Source of the DNA: CAZNNH01 sp964574335
GTDB lineage: Bacteria; Acidobacteriota; Vicinamibacteria; Fen-336
Assembly (NCBI GenBank): GCA_964574335.1
Contig: CAZNNH010000048.1
Location: 1 to 36,624, forward strand
Direction: 5' to 3'
DNA: 36,624 nucleotides
Shown here: positions 21,219 to 30,000 of the stretch, in pieces
Position numbering within the stretch: position 1 is the first letter of the stretch
Layout: every line of letters begins with the position of its first letter
Translations under genes and position numbers: made by a program
The notes under the pieces: model-generated
What the model was told of the DNA's origin: nothing
The model's input: the letters and a program-made list of their open reading frames with translations, nothing else
The model's database searches: none

Positions 21219-22565
21219 ATGCCTGATGAGACGAATAAGGCCTCACGCCGGAGCTTCCTCGCCCACACCGGGGGGGCGGTGGCCGGAACCCTGGTGGCGC
21301 CGGCGGTGCTGCGGGCGTCGGGCGGGGCGGGGAAGACGCGGGTGGCCCTGGTCGGCACCGGCATCCGCGGCACCACCATGTGGGGGAAGCAGGTGCTGGA
21401 GGAGCAGGGCGACGTGGTGGACATCGTCGGCCTGTGCGACATCAACCCGGGCCGGCTGGAGTTCGCCAAGGGGTACATGGGTGCCTCGTGTGAGACCTTC
21501 ACCGACTTCGAGCGCATGGTGAAGGAGACCTCTCCGGAGAAGGTGGTGGTGACCACGGTGGATGCCACCCACGACCAGTTCATCGTCCGGGCCCTCGAGC
21601 TGGGCTCGGACGTGATCACCGAGAAGCCGCTGACCACCGACGAGGTGAAGTGCCAGCGAATCCTCGAGACCCAGCAGCGGACCGGCCGCGACGTGGTGGT
21701 GACCTTCAACTACCGCTACTCGCCCCACCGGCAGCGGATCAAGCAGCACCTCTTGGAGGGCCGGATCGGGAAGGTCACCTCGGTGGACTTCCACTGGTAC
21801 CTCGACGTCTACCACGGCGCCGACTACTTCCGTCGCTGGCACGGCAAGGAGCGCTTCTCGGGGACCCTCTTCGTGCACAAGGCCTCGCACCACTTCGACC
21901 TGCTCAACTGGTGGATCGGCTCGGAGCCGGAGGAGGTCTTCGGCTACGGCGGGCTCGAGTACTACGGGAAGAACCACGCCTACCGGAGCGGCAAGTGCCG
22001 GGGCTGCCCGCGCGCGGCCGAGTGCCGGCACTTCTGGGACATCACCCAGGACGAGCTGCTCACCAACCTGTACGTGAAGAACGAGCACCACGACGGCTAC
22101 ATCCGCGACGGCTGCGTGTGGAGCGACGAGATCGACATCTTCGACAAGATGGCGGCCCAGATCCGCTACGCCAACGGCGTGCAGGTGAGCTACTCGTGCA
22201 CCACCTACTCGCCCTACGAGGGGTACCGGATCGCCTTCAACGGCACCGAGGGGCGGCTGGAGGCCTGGATCCAGGAGCGCCAGCCGTGGCCGGGCGTGAG
22301 CTACGACGAGATCCGCATCACCGACAACTTCGAAGCCACCCACCTGGAGCGGATCCCCCACGACGAGGGGGGCCACGGCGGGGGCGACACCCGTCTGCGG
22401 GACCGGATCTTCAGAAACCCGAACGCCCCCGACCCCTACCAGCAGGCGGTGGACGTGCGGGCGGGGGCGATGGCGATCCTGATCGGGATCGGGGCCCGCA
22501 AGAGCGCCAGGAGCGGCCAGCCGGTGAAGATCGGAAACCTCACCAGCCTGCAGCCGCGGGCCTGA
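21219..22565 (+). CDS. Tat-exported Gfo/Idh/MocA-family oxidoreductase
   Basis: A 448-residue protein. It begins with a twin-arginine signal (ASRRSFLAHTGGAVAGTLV), followed by the Rossmann site VALVGTGIRGTTMWG and the family's EKP motif (DVITEKPLTTDE). The C-terminal half has the mixed sheet with conserved HHFDLLNWW, the histidine expected in the active site. A cysteine cluster (KCRGCPRAAEC) may bind a metal or form a disulfide. These enzymes oxidise or reduce sugars or related polyols with a tightly bound NAD(P); Tat export carries the folded holoenzyme outside. Start ATG 21219 follows GAAGGGGGT. It is 32 bases after the acyltransferase gene, so it may be read from the lipid operon, though the function appears unrelated. 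Confidence 0.9.
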   Translation: MPDETNKASRRSFLAHTGGAVAGTLVAPAVLRASGGAGKTRVALVGTGIRGTTMWGKQVLEEQGDVVDIVGLCDINPGRLEFAKGYMGASCETFTDFERMVKETSPEKVVVTTVDATHDQFIVRALELGSDVITEKPLTTDEVKCQRILETQQRTGRDVVVTFNYRYSPHRQRIKQHLLEGRIGKVTSVDFHWYLDVYHGADYFRRWHGKERFSGTLFVHKASHHFDLLNWWIGSEPEEVFGYGGLEYYGKNHAYRSGKCRGCPRAAECRHFWDITQDELLTNLYVKNEHHDGYIRDGCVWSDEIDIFDKMAAQIRYANGVQVSYSCTTYSPYEGYRIAFNGTEGRLEAWIQERQPWPGVSYDEIRITDNFEATHLERIPHDEGGHGGGDTRLRDRIFRNPNAPDPYQQAVDVRAGAMAILIGIGARKSARSGQPVKIGNLTSLQPRA

Positions 22566-22714
22566 CCCTAGACCTGAAGAGCCTGGTCCCAACCGCGGTG
22601 ACGCGGCCAGGGCCCTGGTAGGCGGTCCGGCCGGGGTGTCGTCCCGTGATCTCGGGCGTGGCCTCGGCCCGGTCTCGGAGATCTCGCCACAGGGTGCAGC
22701 CTTCGGAGGATCCC

Positions 22715-23611
22715 TCAGTCGGGATCCAGCGCCAGGTCGTGTTCCGACGCGGGATCGTCGTCGGGCTCCATGTGGGTGGTGACGTGGACATGGGGCACGG
22801 CCGCACGAATGCGCTTCTCAATCTCCTCGACCGTGGCGTGGCCGTTCGCGACCGTCCACTGCCCGGGGACGATGATGTGGACCGTCACGAACCCCTGCGC
22901 GCCGGCCTGGCGCGTGCGCAGCGCGTGGTACCGGATGCCCCTGTCGGAGTACGGCTCGAGCGCGGAGCGGATGGCGGCCTGGTCGGAATCCGGCAGCGAC
23001 TCGTCCATCAAGCCGGCGACCGAGCAGCGCAACAGATCGGCCCCGGACCACACGATGTTGGCTGCCACCACGAGAGCGATCAGCGGATCGAGAATCTGCC
23101 ATCCCGTCGCCGCCACGACCCCCACGGCGAAGACCACGCCGACCGAGGTCCACACGTCGGTCATGATGTGCTTCGCGTCAGCCACCAGCGTGATCGAGTT
23201 GTAGCGCTTGCCCGCGCGGTATAGAACGCTGGCCACGCCGAGATTCAACCCCGACGCCACGACGGAGATCGCCAGTCCGATGCCGACGTCCAGGATCTCG
23301 TGGGGGTGAATCATCCGTTCCAGGGCCGTGAGGGCGATGCTGACGGCGGCGAGCAGGATCAGCGCGCCCTCGGTGGCGCTGGCGAAGTACTCCGCCTTGC
23401 CGTGGCCAAAGGGATGTTCCTTGTCGGGCGGGCGCATGGCCACCGTCAACGCGACGAGCGCGACGCACGCCGCCACCAGATTCACCAGGGATTCCAGGGC
23501 GTCGGACAAGAGACCCACCGAGCCGGTGACGAGATAGGCCGCTCCCTTCAAGGCGATGGTGGCGCCCGCCACGGCGATGGAGAGCCAAGCGAAACGCGTC
23601 AGATCTCTCAT
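22715..23611 (-). CDS. Cation diffusion facilitator (CDF) transporter
   Basis: A 298-residue protein with six membrane segments (about 8-30, 38-58, 76-97, 107-128, 153-173, 177-195) and a cytoplasmic C-terminal domain with an acidic tail. It exports divalent metals in exchange for protons. The metal site in the membrane is visible: helix 2 has E40 and N44 (DALESLVN) where the zinc exporter YiiP has two aspartates, and helix 5 has H148 and D152 (AKHIMTDVW). The E/N variant occurs in some CDF groups and may change metal preference; zinc cannot be assumed. ATG 23609-23611 follows AGGAG; the open frame further upstream is a shadow of the neighbouring gene. It stands alone, facing away from the quinone oxidoreductase. 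Confidence 0.9.
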   Translation of the reverse strand: MRDLTRFAWLSIAVAGATIALKGAAYLVTGSVGLLSDALESLVNLVAACVALVALTVAMRPPDKEHPFGHGKAEYFASATEGALILLAAVSIALTALERMIHPHEILDVGIGLAISVVASGLNLGVASVLYRAGKRYNSITLVADAKHIMTDVWTSVGVVFAVGVVAATGWQILDPLIALVVAANIVWSGADLLRCSVAGLMDESLPDSDQAAIRSALEPYSDRGIRYHALRTRQAGAQGFVTVHIIVPGQWTVANGHATVEEIEKRIRAAVPHVHVTTHMEPDDDPASEHDLALDPD

Positions 23612-23699
23612 GGGATCTCCTACGGGAATCCCACCGGCCGACAATCCGGCCGCCAGACAAGACGGTCGGGCGTGTTCTCCCCGAGCAGCCGGGGCTGGG

Positions 23700-24662
23700 C
23701 TACACCTCCAGCAGCAGCTTGCCGGTGGTGTGGCGCTCGCGCAGCTTGCGGTGGGCGTCGGCGGCCTGCTCCAGCGGCCAGACGGCGCCGATCTGCAGCT
23801 CCAGCTCGCCGGCCGCCAGCCAGGACAGCACGGTCTCCAGGCCGCGTGCGTGCAGCTCCTTGTCCTTGAGGACGGTGTAGAGGACAAAGCCGCTGACCGA
23901 GAGGCAGCGGGGCATCAGCGCCACCGGGTTGACGTAGCGCGGCGTGCCGCTGGCGATCCCGAAGGTGAGCAGCCGCCCGAACGGCGCCAGCGCCTCGAGG
24001 CTGTGGTCGAAGGTCTCGCGCCCCACGCCGTCCAGGACCAGGTCGACGCCGCGGCCGCCGGTCAGCCGGCGCACCTCGGTCGCGAAGTCGGCGTAGAGCA
24101 GGGCGGCGTCGGCGCCCCGGCGCTTCACCACCTCGGCCTTGTCGGCGGTGGAGGTGGTGCCGTAGACGGTGGCGCCCGCCCGCTTGGCCATCTGGACCAG
24201 GAGCTGACCGAGACCTCCGGCGGCGGCGTGCACCAGCACCGTCTGGCCCGGCTCGGTCCGGTGGGCGGTGTGCAGCAGGTGGTAGGCGGTCAGCGCCTGG
24301 ACCGGCAGTGCGGCCCCCTGCTGGAAGGTCACCGGCTCGGGCAACGCCATCAGGTGCTCGACCGGCACCACCACCTGCTCGGCGTAGGTCCGGCGGTACA
24401 TGAAGGCCACCCGCTGGCCCACCTCGACCCCGGAGGTGTGCGGCCCCACCGCCTCCACCACGCCGGAGGCCTCCAGCCCCGGCGTGTCGGGCAGCTCCGG
24501 CTCGAGGAAGTAGCGCCCCTCGTGGAACAGGGTGTCGGCGAAGTTGATCCCCGCGAACCGCACCTTGACCCGCACCTGGCCGGGGCCGGGCTCCGGCGTG
24601 GGGACGTCTTCGAGGCGCAGCACCTCGGGTCCGCCCAGCTCGTAGAAACGGATCGCCTTCAT
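23700..24662 (-). CDS. NADPH:quinone oxidoreductase-like (zinc-independent MDR)
   Basis: A 320-residue medium-chain dehydrogenase/reductase. It starts MKAIRFYELGGPEVLRLEDV, typical of quinone oxidoreductases, has NFADTLFHEGRY (the QOR N-x-x-D motif) and a nucleotide-binding loop VLVHAAAGGLGQLLVQMAK (AAxGGVG-type). Zinc-binding cysteines are absent, so it is the zinc-free QOR type rather than an alcohol dehydrogenase. It would reduce quinones or enals with NADPH in the cytoplasm. The ATG at 24660-24662 follows GAGGTGACCC. It lies 41 bases downstream of the DUF1579 gene on the same strand, so the two may form an operon. Length is normal. Confidence 0.9.
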   Translation of the reverse strand: MKAIRFYELGGPEVLRLEDVPTPEPGPGQVRVKVRFAGINFADTLFHEGRYFLEPELPDTPGLEASGVVEAVGPHTSGVEVGQRVAFMYRRTYAEQVVVPVEHLMALPEPVTFQQGAALPVQALTAYHLLHTAHRTEPGQTVLVHAAAGGLGQLLVQMAKRAGATVYGTTSTADKAEVVKRRGADAALLYADFATEVRRLTGGRGVDLVLDGVGRETFDHSLEALAPFGRLLTFGIASGTPRYVNPVALMPRCLSVSGFVLYTVLKDKELHARGLETVLSWLAAGELELQIGAVWPLEQAADAHRKLRERHTTGKLLLEV

Positions 24663-24703
24663 GGGTCACCTCGAAGGGGGCCGGGTCGGGCCGCCCCGGA
24701 CGG

Positions 24704-25237
24704 CTACTTCTTGCGGGTGTAGGTGATGGTCATGCTCGGCTCGGAAGCCTCCATGCTCGGATACAGCTCGAACACGCGGGTGTCGACGTCCGAGTAGCGG
24801 CTGACCGACTTCATCTTCACGGTCGCGCCGCTGGCCGGGTCGACACCCATCATCCAGCCGGTCATGGTCTTGGTGGCGGCGTCGTAGGTGCTTTCGCCCT
24901 GGCTGATGCTCGAGGACATCGAGTCCACCCAGGAAAAGACGTAGGCCTTCTTGGCGGGGTCGTAGCCGGTGATCCCGTGGCCCTCGAACCCCATCGCCTC
25001 GCTCTTGAACTCGCTGATCAGCCAGCGGCCGGCCAGCAGCGTGTCCTTCTCCACGCCGGGCATCTCGGCTGGAGGCGCTCCCGGACCGGGGACGACCTTC
25101 ACCACGGCGCTCCAATCGCCGACGTCCCTCGCCAGCACCTCGTGCTCGGGGCCCGGCTGGAGCGGCATTGGCGGCCCCTGGGCCCAGGCGCTTGCGGCGA
25201 GAGAGGACAAGACGGCGACCAGCAGGGCTTTCGACAT
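24704..25237 (-). CDS. Secreted DUF1579-family protein
   Basis: A 177-residue exported protein. The first 19-20 residues (MSKALLVAVLSSLAASAWA) are a signal peptide with A-W-A before the cut. The rest is a beta-rich domain recognised as DUF1579: HEVLARDVGDWSAVVKV at the start, LLAGRWLISEF and GFEGHGITGYDPAKKAYVFSWVDS in the middle, the pattern of the family's G-D-W and G-x-G-x-x-G-Y-D motifs. Family function is unknown; the fold is lipocalin-like, suggesting a small hydrophobic ligand. ATG 25235-25237 follows GGAGGAAG; longer starts are in repeat-rich DNA. It is first in a likely pair with the quinone oxidoreductase. Confidence 0.88.
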   Translation of the reverse strand: MSKALLVAVLSSLAASAWAQGPPMPLQPGPEHEVLARDVGDWSAVVKVVPGPGAPPAEMPGVEKDTLLAGRWLISEFKSEAMGFEGHGITGYDPAKKAYVFSWVDSMSSSISQGESTYDAATKTMTGWMMGVDPASGATVKMKSVSRYSDVDTRVFELYPSMEASEPSMTITYTRKK

Positions 25238-25305
25238 CGTTCTTCCTCCGTGGCTCGAGTGTTTGGACATTGTCCCCGGCCGGGGCTCGGTCGGCAAGGG
25301 GCGGT

Positions 25306-25485
25306 CTCGGGGGACACGATCCGGGTTTCCCCGGCTTCCGGGGGACATGACCGAATTCCCGTTCCCAGGCCGTGAATTCGGATCGTGTACCCCGAAAGCG
25401 ACGTTCGGAAACCCGGTCATGCCGGCCTCGGGGGACACGATCCGGGTTTCCCCGGCACGACCTCCGGAAACCCGGTCATGTCCCC
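25306..25485. repeat. Interspersed repeat family 2 cluster (paired hairpins)
   Basis: About 180 bases built from one short unit in both orientations. A 30-base direct repeat occurs at 25306-25335 and 25427-25456 (core GGGGACACGATCCGGGTTTC). A variant with GACCGAATTC lies at 25340-25361. Inverted copies are at 25371-25394, 25406-25421 and 25465-25485. The copy at 25427-25456 with the one at 25465-25485, and 25340-25361 with 25371-25394, can each fold into a hairpin. The last copy ends on the first base of the alcohol dehydrogenase stop codon. The layout is that of a REP/BIME cluster. Confidence 0.88.
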
Positions 25486-26636
25486 TATAAGGCTTGTTGC
25501 AGGATGGTGGTGAGCTCGTCGTCGGTCAGGTCGATCGGGTTGCCCTTCATGCTGCTGGCGGCGCGGGCCTTGGGGATGATCTCCGGGATGTCGGCCGCGG
25601 CGAGGCCGTGGCGGGCGAGCCCCGCGATCTCGAGCTGCGCGCCGAGCTCGGCCAGCCAGTCGGCGCCGTCCTCGGGCGTGGCGCCCGCCCGGCCGGTGAG
25701 CAGACGGGCCGCCTCGGCCAGCCGGTCGAGGGCCGGGCTGGTTGGGTCACGGCGGCGCAGGGCATGGGCGTTCGTCCGGATCACGTGGGGGAGGAGGCAC
25801 GCGCACAGGGCGCCGTGGGGCGCCCCGAGCCTTCCGCCCAGCGGGCCGGCGAAGCCGTGCACGGCCCCCAGGCCGGCGTTGGCCAGCGCGATGCCGCCGA
25901 GCAGGCTGGCCAGGGACATGTCCTCCCGGGCGACGAGATCGGTGCCGTCCTGGCAGGCCCGCCGTAGCGAGCGCGCCGCCCGGGCGATGCCGTCGCGGCT
26001 CAGGGCGTCGGTGACGGGGTTGCTGCGCCGCGAGACGAGGGGCTCGACGAGCTGGGTGAGGGCGTCGAGACCGGTGCTGGCGGTGAGCGCCGGCGGCAGG
26101 CTTTGCGTCAGCAGCGGATCCACCAGCGCCAGGCGCGGCAGCATCGAGGCGCTGCGCAGGCTCACCTTGACGCCGTGCTCGGGGGCCGAGAGCACCGCGT
26201 TGCGGGTGACCTCGGACCCGGTGCCGGCCGTGGTCGGCACCGCCACACAGGGGAGCGAGGGGTTCTCCAGGGCGCGGCCCTGGCCCACCACCTCGAGGTA
26301 GTCGAGGGGATGGCCGGGATTCCTCAGCAGCGCCGCGATGGCCTTGGCGCCGTCCAGGACGCTGCCGCCGCCGATCCCGACCACCACGTCGACCCCGTGG
26401 TCGCGGGCGGCCGCCACGCCCTCGCAGACGGCGGTGGTGGTGGGCTCGGTCCCGAAGCGGAGGCCGAAAGGCTGAAGCCCACTCTCACGCAGCCGTTGCC
26501 GGGCGCCGGTCCGGTCCGCGGAGGCGCCGGTCACCAGCAGCACCCGGCGACCCAGCGCCGAGACGTGGTCCGGGAGATCGTCGAAGCAGCCGCGCCCGAA
26601 GACGATCCTGGCGGCCGTGGCGAGCTCGAACCGCAC
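25485..26636 (-). CDS. Iron-containing alcohol dehydrogenase family protein
   Basis: A 383-residue enzyme of the group III (iron) ADH family. The NAD site GIGGGSVLDGAK (about 88-98) and PTTAGTGSEVT are clear. The metal ligands are D191 (GLDALTQLVE), H260 (GAVHGFAG) and H274 (GAPHGALCA); where many members have histidine at D+4 this one has Q195, a known variant of the DALTQ branch. It would reduce aldehydes or oxidise alcohols, possibly of the lactaldehyde or maleylacetate type. Start is GTG at 26634-26636, only three bases after the stop of the monooxygenase-like gene, so the two are coupled. The TAG stop touches a family 2 repeat, which therefore forms the 3' border of the transcript. Confidence 0.92.
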   Translation of the reverse strand: MRFELATAARIVFGRGCFDDLPDHVSALGRRVLLVTGASADRTGARQRLRESGLQPFGLRFGTEPTTTAVCEGVAAARDHGVDVVVGIGGGSVLDGAKAIAALLRNPGHPLDYLEVVGQGRALENPSLPCVAVPTTAGTGSEVTRNAVLSAPEHGVKVSLRSASMLPRLALVDPLLTQSLPPALTASTGLDALTQLVEPLVSRRSNPVTDALSRDGIARAARSLRRACQDGTDLVAREDMSLASLLGGIALANAGLGAVHGFAGPLGGRLGAPHGALCACLLPHVIRTNAHALRRRDPTSPALDRLAEAARLLTGRAGATPEDGADWLAELGAQLEIAGLARHGLAAADIPEIIPKARAASSMKGNPIDLTDDELTTILQQAL

Positions 26637-26639
26637 GGC

Positions 26640-26960
26640 TCAGGCCCCGACGGTCTCCCAAGAGGCGTCCTCCGGCCACAGGTTCCGGTACCTCTCCCGC
26701 GACCGCGGCTCGGCCAGCATCGGCTCGACGGCGTCCCGCCAACGCGCGTAGTGCTCGGTCGCCTTGTGCCGCGCGGTGTCCTCCTCGGCGCGGTAGACCT
26801 CGAGGAGGGCGAAGCGGGTGGGGTCGTCGAGCTGCTGGACCACGTCGAAGCGGGCGATCCCCGGCTCCTTCAGGCTGGCGCGGGCGTTCTCGATGGAGGC
26901 CCGCCTGAAGGCCTCGACGTGCTCGGGCTTGACGTGGGCGAAGACGTGGACGATCAGCAT
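26640..26960 (-). CDS. Antibiotic biosynthesis monooxygenase (ABM) domain protein
   Basis: A 106-residue single-domain protein with the dimeric ferredoxin-like ABM fold: MLIVHVFAHVKPEHVEAFRRA, then ENARASLKEPGIARFDVVQQ, RFALLEVYRAEEDTARHKAT and HYARWRDAVEPML. The family includes quinol monooxygenases and LsrG-type isomerases, small cofactor-free enzymes acting on phenols or short carbonyl compounds. ATG 26958-26960 follows GGAG about 6 bases upstream. It precedes the iron alcohol dehydrogenase by three bases; this pair recurs in bacteria and suggests a common small-carbonyl or aromatic substrate (inference). It is divergent from the propeller kinase gene. Confidence 0.9.
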   Translation of the reverse strand: MLIVHVFAHVKPEHVEAFRRASIENARASLKEPGIARFDVVQQLDDPTRFALLEVYRAEEDTARHKATEHYARWRDAVEPMLAEPRSRERYRNLWPEDASWETVGA

Positions 26961-27047
26961 GGCGGTCTCCCCGGGTGGCCTGGTGCCGGGAGCGTAGCAC
27001 AGCGGGCGTCCCCGAGGTCCGCGACGCCTGCGTTATGATGAGCCTCG

Positions 27048-27071
27048 CCCGAGAACCCGTATGGTGTCCCC
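27048..27071 (-). repeat. Interspersed repeat family 2, isolated copy
   Basis: Read on the minus strand it gives GGGGACACCATACGGGTTCT followed by CGGG, the family 2 core with a few changes. It lies between the divergent ABM gene and the propeller kinase, 24 bases before the kinase start. Confidence 0.75.
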
Positions 27072-27095
27072 GGGTCTTTGGGAGCGGGGCCTCTC

Positions 27096-30000
27096 GTGAT
27101 CCAGACCCGCAGGCCAACCACATCCGCGACGCTCGGCGTGCTCGTCACGCTGATCTCCGGGCTCGTCGCCGCCGGGCCGAGCGAGGGGGCCGAGGCAGAC
27201 CTGCGCTTTCGGCGCTACACCCGGGACGACGGCCTCTCCGAGCACACCGCCAACCACATCGCCCAGGACCGGGTGGGCTTCATCTGGGTGGCCACCGACG
27301 ACGGCCTGAACCGCTTCGACGGCTACACCTTCCGGGTCTACCGTCACGACCCGGAGCGCCCCTTCACCCTCTCCAACAACGTGGTGCGCGACCTGCTGCT
27401 CGACCACGAGGGCGAGCTGTGGGTGGCCAGCGAAGGCGGCCTCGACCGTTACCTGCGCCAGAGCGACGGCTTCGTCCGGCACCAGCACGTCCCCGGCGAC
27501 TCCACCACCCTGATCCACAGCTCCGTCCACTGCCTGCTCGAGGACCGAGGCGGCTTGATCTGGGCCGGTACCTACATGGGGCTGGACCGGCTCGACCGTG
27601 AGACCGGCACCTTCACCCACTTCCACCACGACCCCCAGGATCCGAGCTCGCTGAGCGCCGATCACGTCCTGGCGCTGGCGGAGGATCCCGAAGCCGGGCT
27701 GTGGGTGGGCACTCAGGGCGGCGGCCTGAACCACCTCGACCCCGAGACCGGCCGCTCGAGGCGCTACCTCCCCGCGCCGGGGGAGGAGAACGCCCTCGCC
27801 AACGGCGTCGTCCGGGACCTCGCCTTCGACGCCTCTGGCCATCTGTGGATCGCCACCGAGGGCGGCCTCGACCGGCTGGACCCGAGAACCGGTCGCTTCA
27901 CCCACTTCCGCAACGACCCGCGCGATCCGCGAAGCCTGGGCAGCAACCTGGTCTGGTCGATCCTGTTCGACTCTCGGGAGGGGCTGTGGGTGGGGACGGA
28001 CGGCGCCGGCCTCAATCGCTTCGAGGCGGAGAAGGGGGGGTGGATCCGCTACGTCCGCGACGAAGCCGATCCCCAGAGCCTGGGCGGGGACTCGGTCCGC
28101 GACGTCTTCGAGGACCGAAACGGTGACCTCTGGGTGGGCGGCTACGCCTCGGGCCTGCACTTCCTCAACCGGCACCAGAGCGGCTTCCGGTACTTCACCC
28201 ACAACCGGGACGGGACCGGCCTGGCGCACAAGTCGGTGCTCTCGTTCCACGAGGACCCGGACGGCACGCTGTGGATCGGCACCGAGGGGGGGCTGCACCG
28301 ACGCGACCCGCGCAGCGGCGCCCTGCGCCTCTTCCGCCACCAGCCCGACGACCCGGGCAGCCTGGGAGGCAACGCGGTCCTGTCCATCCTTCGCGACCGC
28401 AGCCAGAAGCTCTGGGTGGGGACCTTCGCCGGCGGTCTCAACCGGCTGGTGGACGAGACCGCCGGCCGCTTCGAGCGGCTGCTGAACGACCCGCAGGATC
28501 CGTACAGCCTGAGCGACTCCAACGTCTGGAGCCTGCTCGAGGACCACCGCGGCGAGCTGTGGGTGGGCACGCTGTCGATGGGCTTGAACCGCCTGGACCG
28601 ACGGACCCGGCGCTTCACCCGCTACGCCCACGTCCCGGACGACCCCTCGAGCCTTCCCGGGGACACCATCTGGGCCTTGTTCGAGGACCGGGAGGAGCGC
28701 CTCTGGGTCTGCACCGGTGAGGGGCTGTGCCTCTACGACCGGGAGCGCGACGGTTTCGTGACCTATCCGGGCGCCAGCCGCGACGTGCTCACCATCCAGC
28801 AGGACAGCCGGGGGCGGCTGTGGCTGGGCACCCGTGGCGACGGCCTCCAGCTCTTCGACCCCGACCGGGGCTCGGTCACCAGCTTCCGCTCCGCCGACGG
28901 TCTGCCCAATGACGTGGTCAACGGCATCCTCGAGGACGGCGTCGGCCGCCTGTGGCTGAGCACCAACGAGGGGCTCTCGCGCTTCGACCCGGAGGCGCGG
29001 ACCTTCGTCAACTTCGACAGCGGCTCGGGCCTGCAGGGTCGCCAGTTCAATCGGGGTGCGTTCCTGAAGAGCCGCAGCGGCGAGCTGCTGTTCGGGGGGA
29101 CCCACGGCTACAACGCCTTCTTCCCCGAGGAGGTGCGCGGGAACCCCCACGTGCCGCCGGTGGTGATCACGGACTTCCTGGTCTTCAACCAGCCGGTCCC
29201 CATCGACCCGAAGGGCCCACTGGCCGAGGCCATCGAGGAGGCCTCGGTGGTGAGGCTCTCCTACCAGCAGTCGGTCTTCACCTTTCAGTTCGCGGCCCTC
29301 GGCTACCGAAACCCGGAGAAGAGCCGCTACCAGTACCGGTTGCTGGGATTCGACAAGGACTGGGTCGAGTCGGGGGCCCGCCGCTCGGTCACCTACACCA
29401 ACCTGGATCCGGGCGAGTATCGGTTCCAGGTGCGGGGATCCAACGACGACGGGCTGTGGAACCGGCGGGGGGCGTCGGTGCGGGTGGTGATCACGCCGCC
29501 GGTATGGCGGACAACTTGGTTCCGGGCCCTGGTGGTGGGGCTGATCGCGGCCCTGCTGGTGGCCGGGCACGGTCTCCGGACCCGCTACATCCGCGAGCGG
29601 AACCGCGAGCTCAAGACGGAGGTCGACGAGCGCAAGCGGGTCGAGGCGGTGCTCGAGGCCACCAACGCCGAGCTCGAGGCCAAGAACGTGGAGCTGGAGC
29701 AGTTCGCCTACACCGCCTCCCACGACCTGCGGGCGCCGCTGGTGACGATCCGCGGCTACCTCTACCACGTCCGCCAGGACCTCGAGGGGGGACGGACCGA
29801 TCGTACCGAGCACGACCTGGGCCGGATCGAGGCGGCGACCGAACGGATGGGACGGCTGCTGGAGGACCTCTTGGAGCTCTCCCGGGCCGGGCGCGTGACC
29901 AGCGAGCGCGCCGTGGTGGACCTCGAGGGGCTGGCCCAGGAGGCGGTGGAGCAACTGGCGGGCGAGATCGCCCAGCGGGGGGGGCGGGTGGTGGTGGCGT

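Noticed and set aside
22563..22592. A possible family 1 repeat after the Gfo/Idh/MocA gene (CCCTAGACCTGAAGAGCC)
   Set aside because: Only about 12 scattered bases agree with the core; too weak to call a copy.
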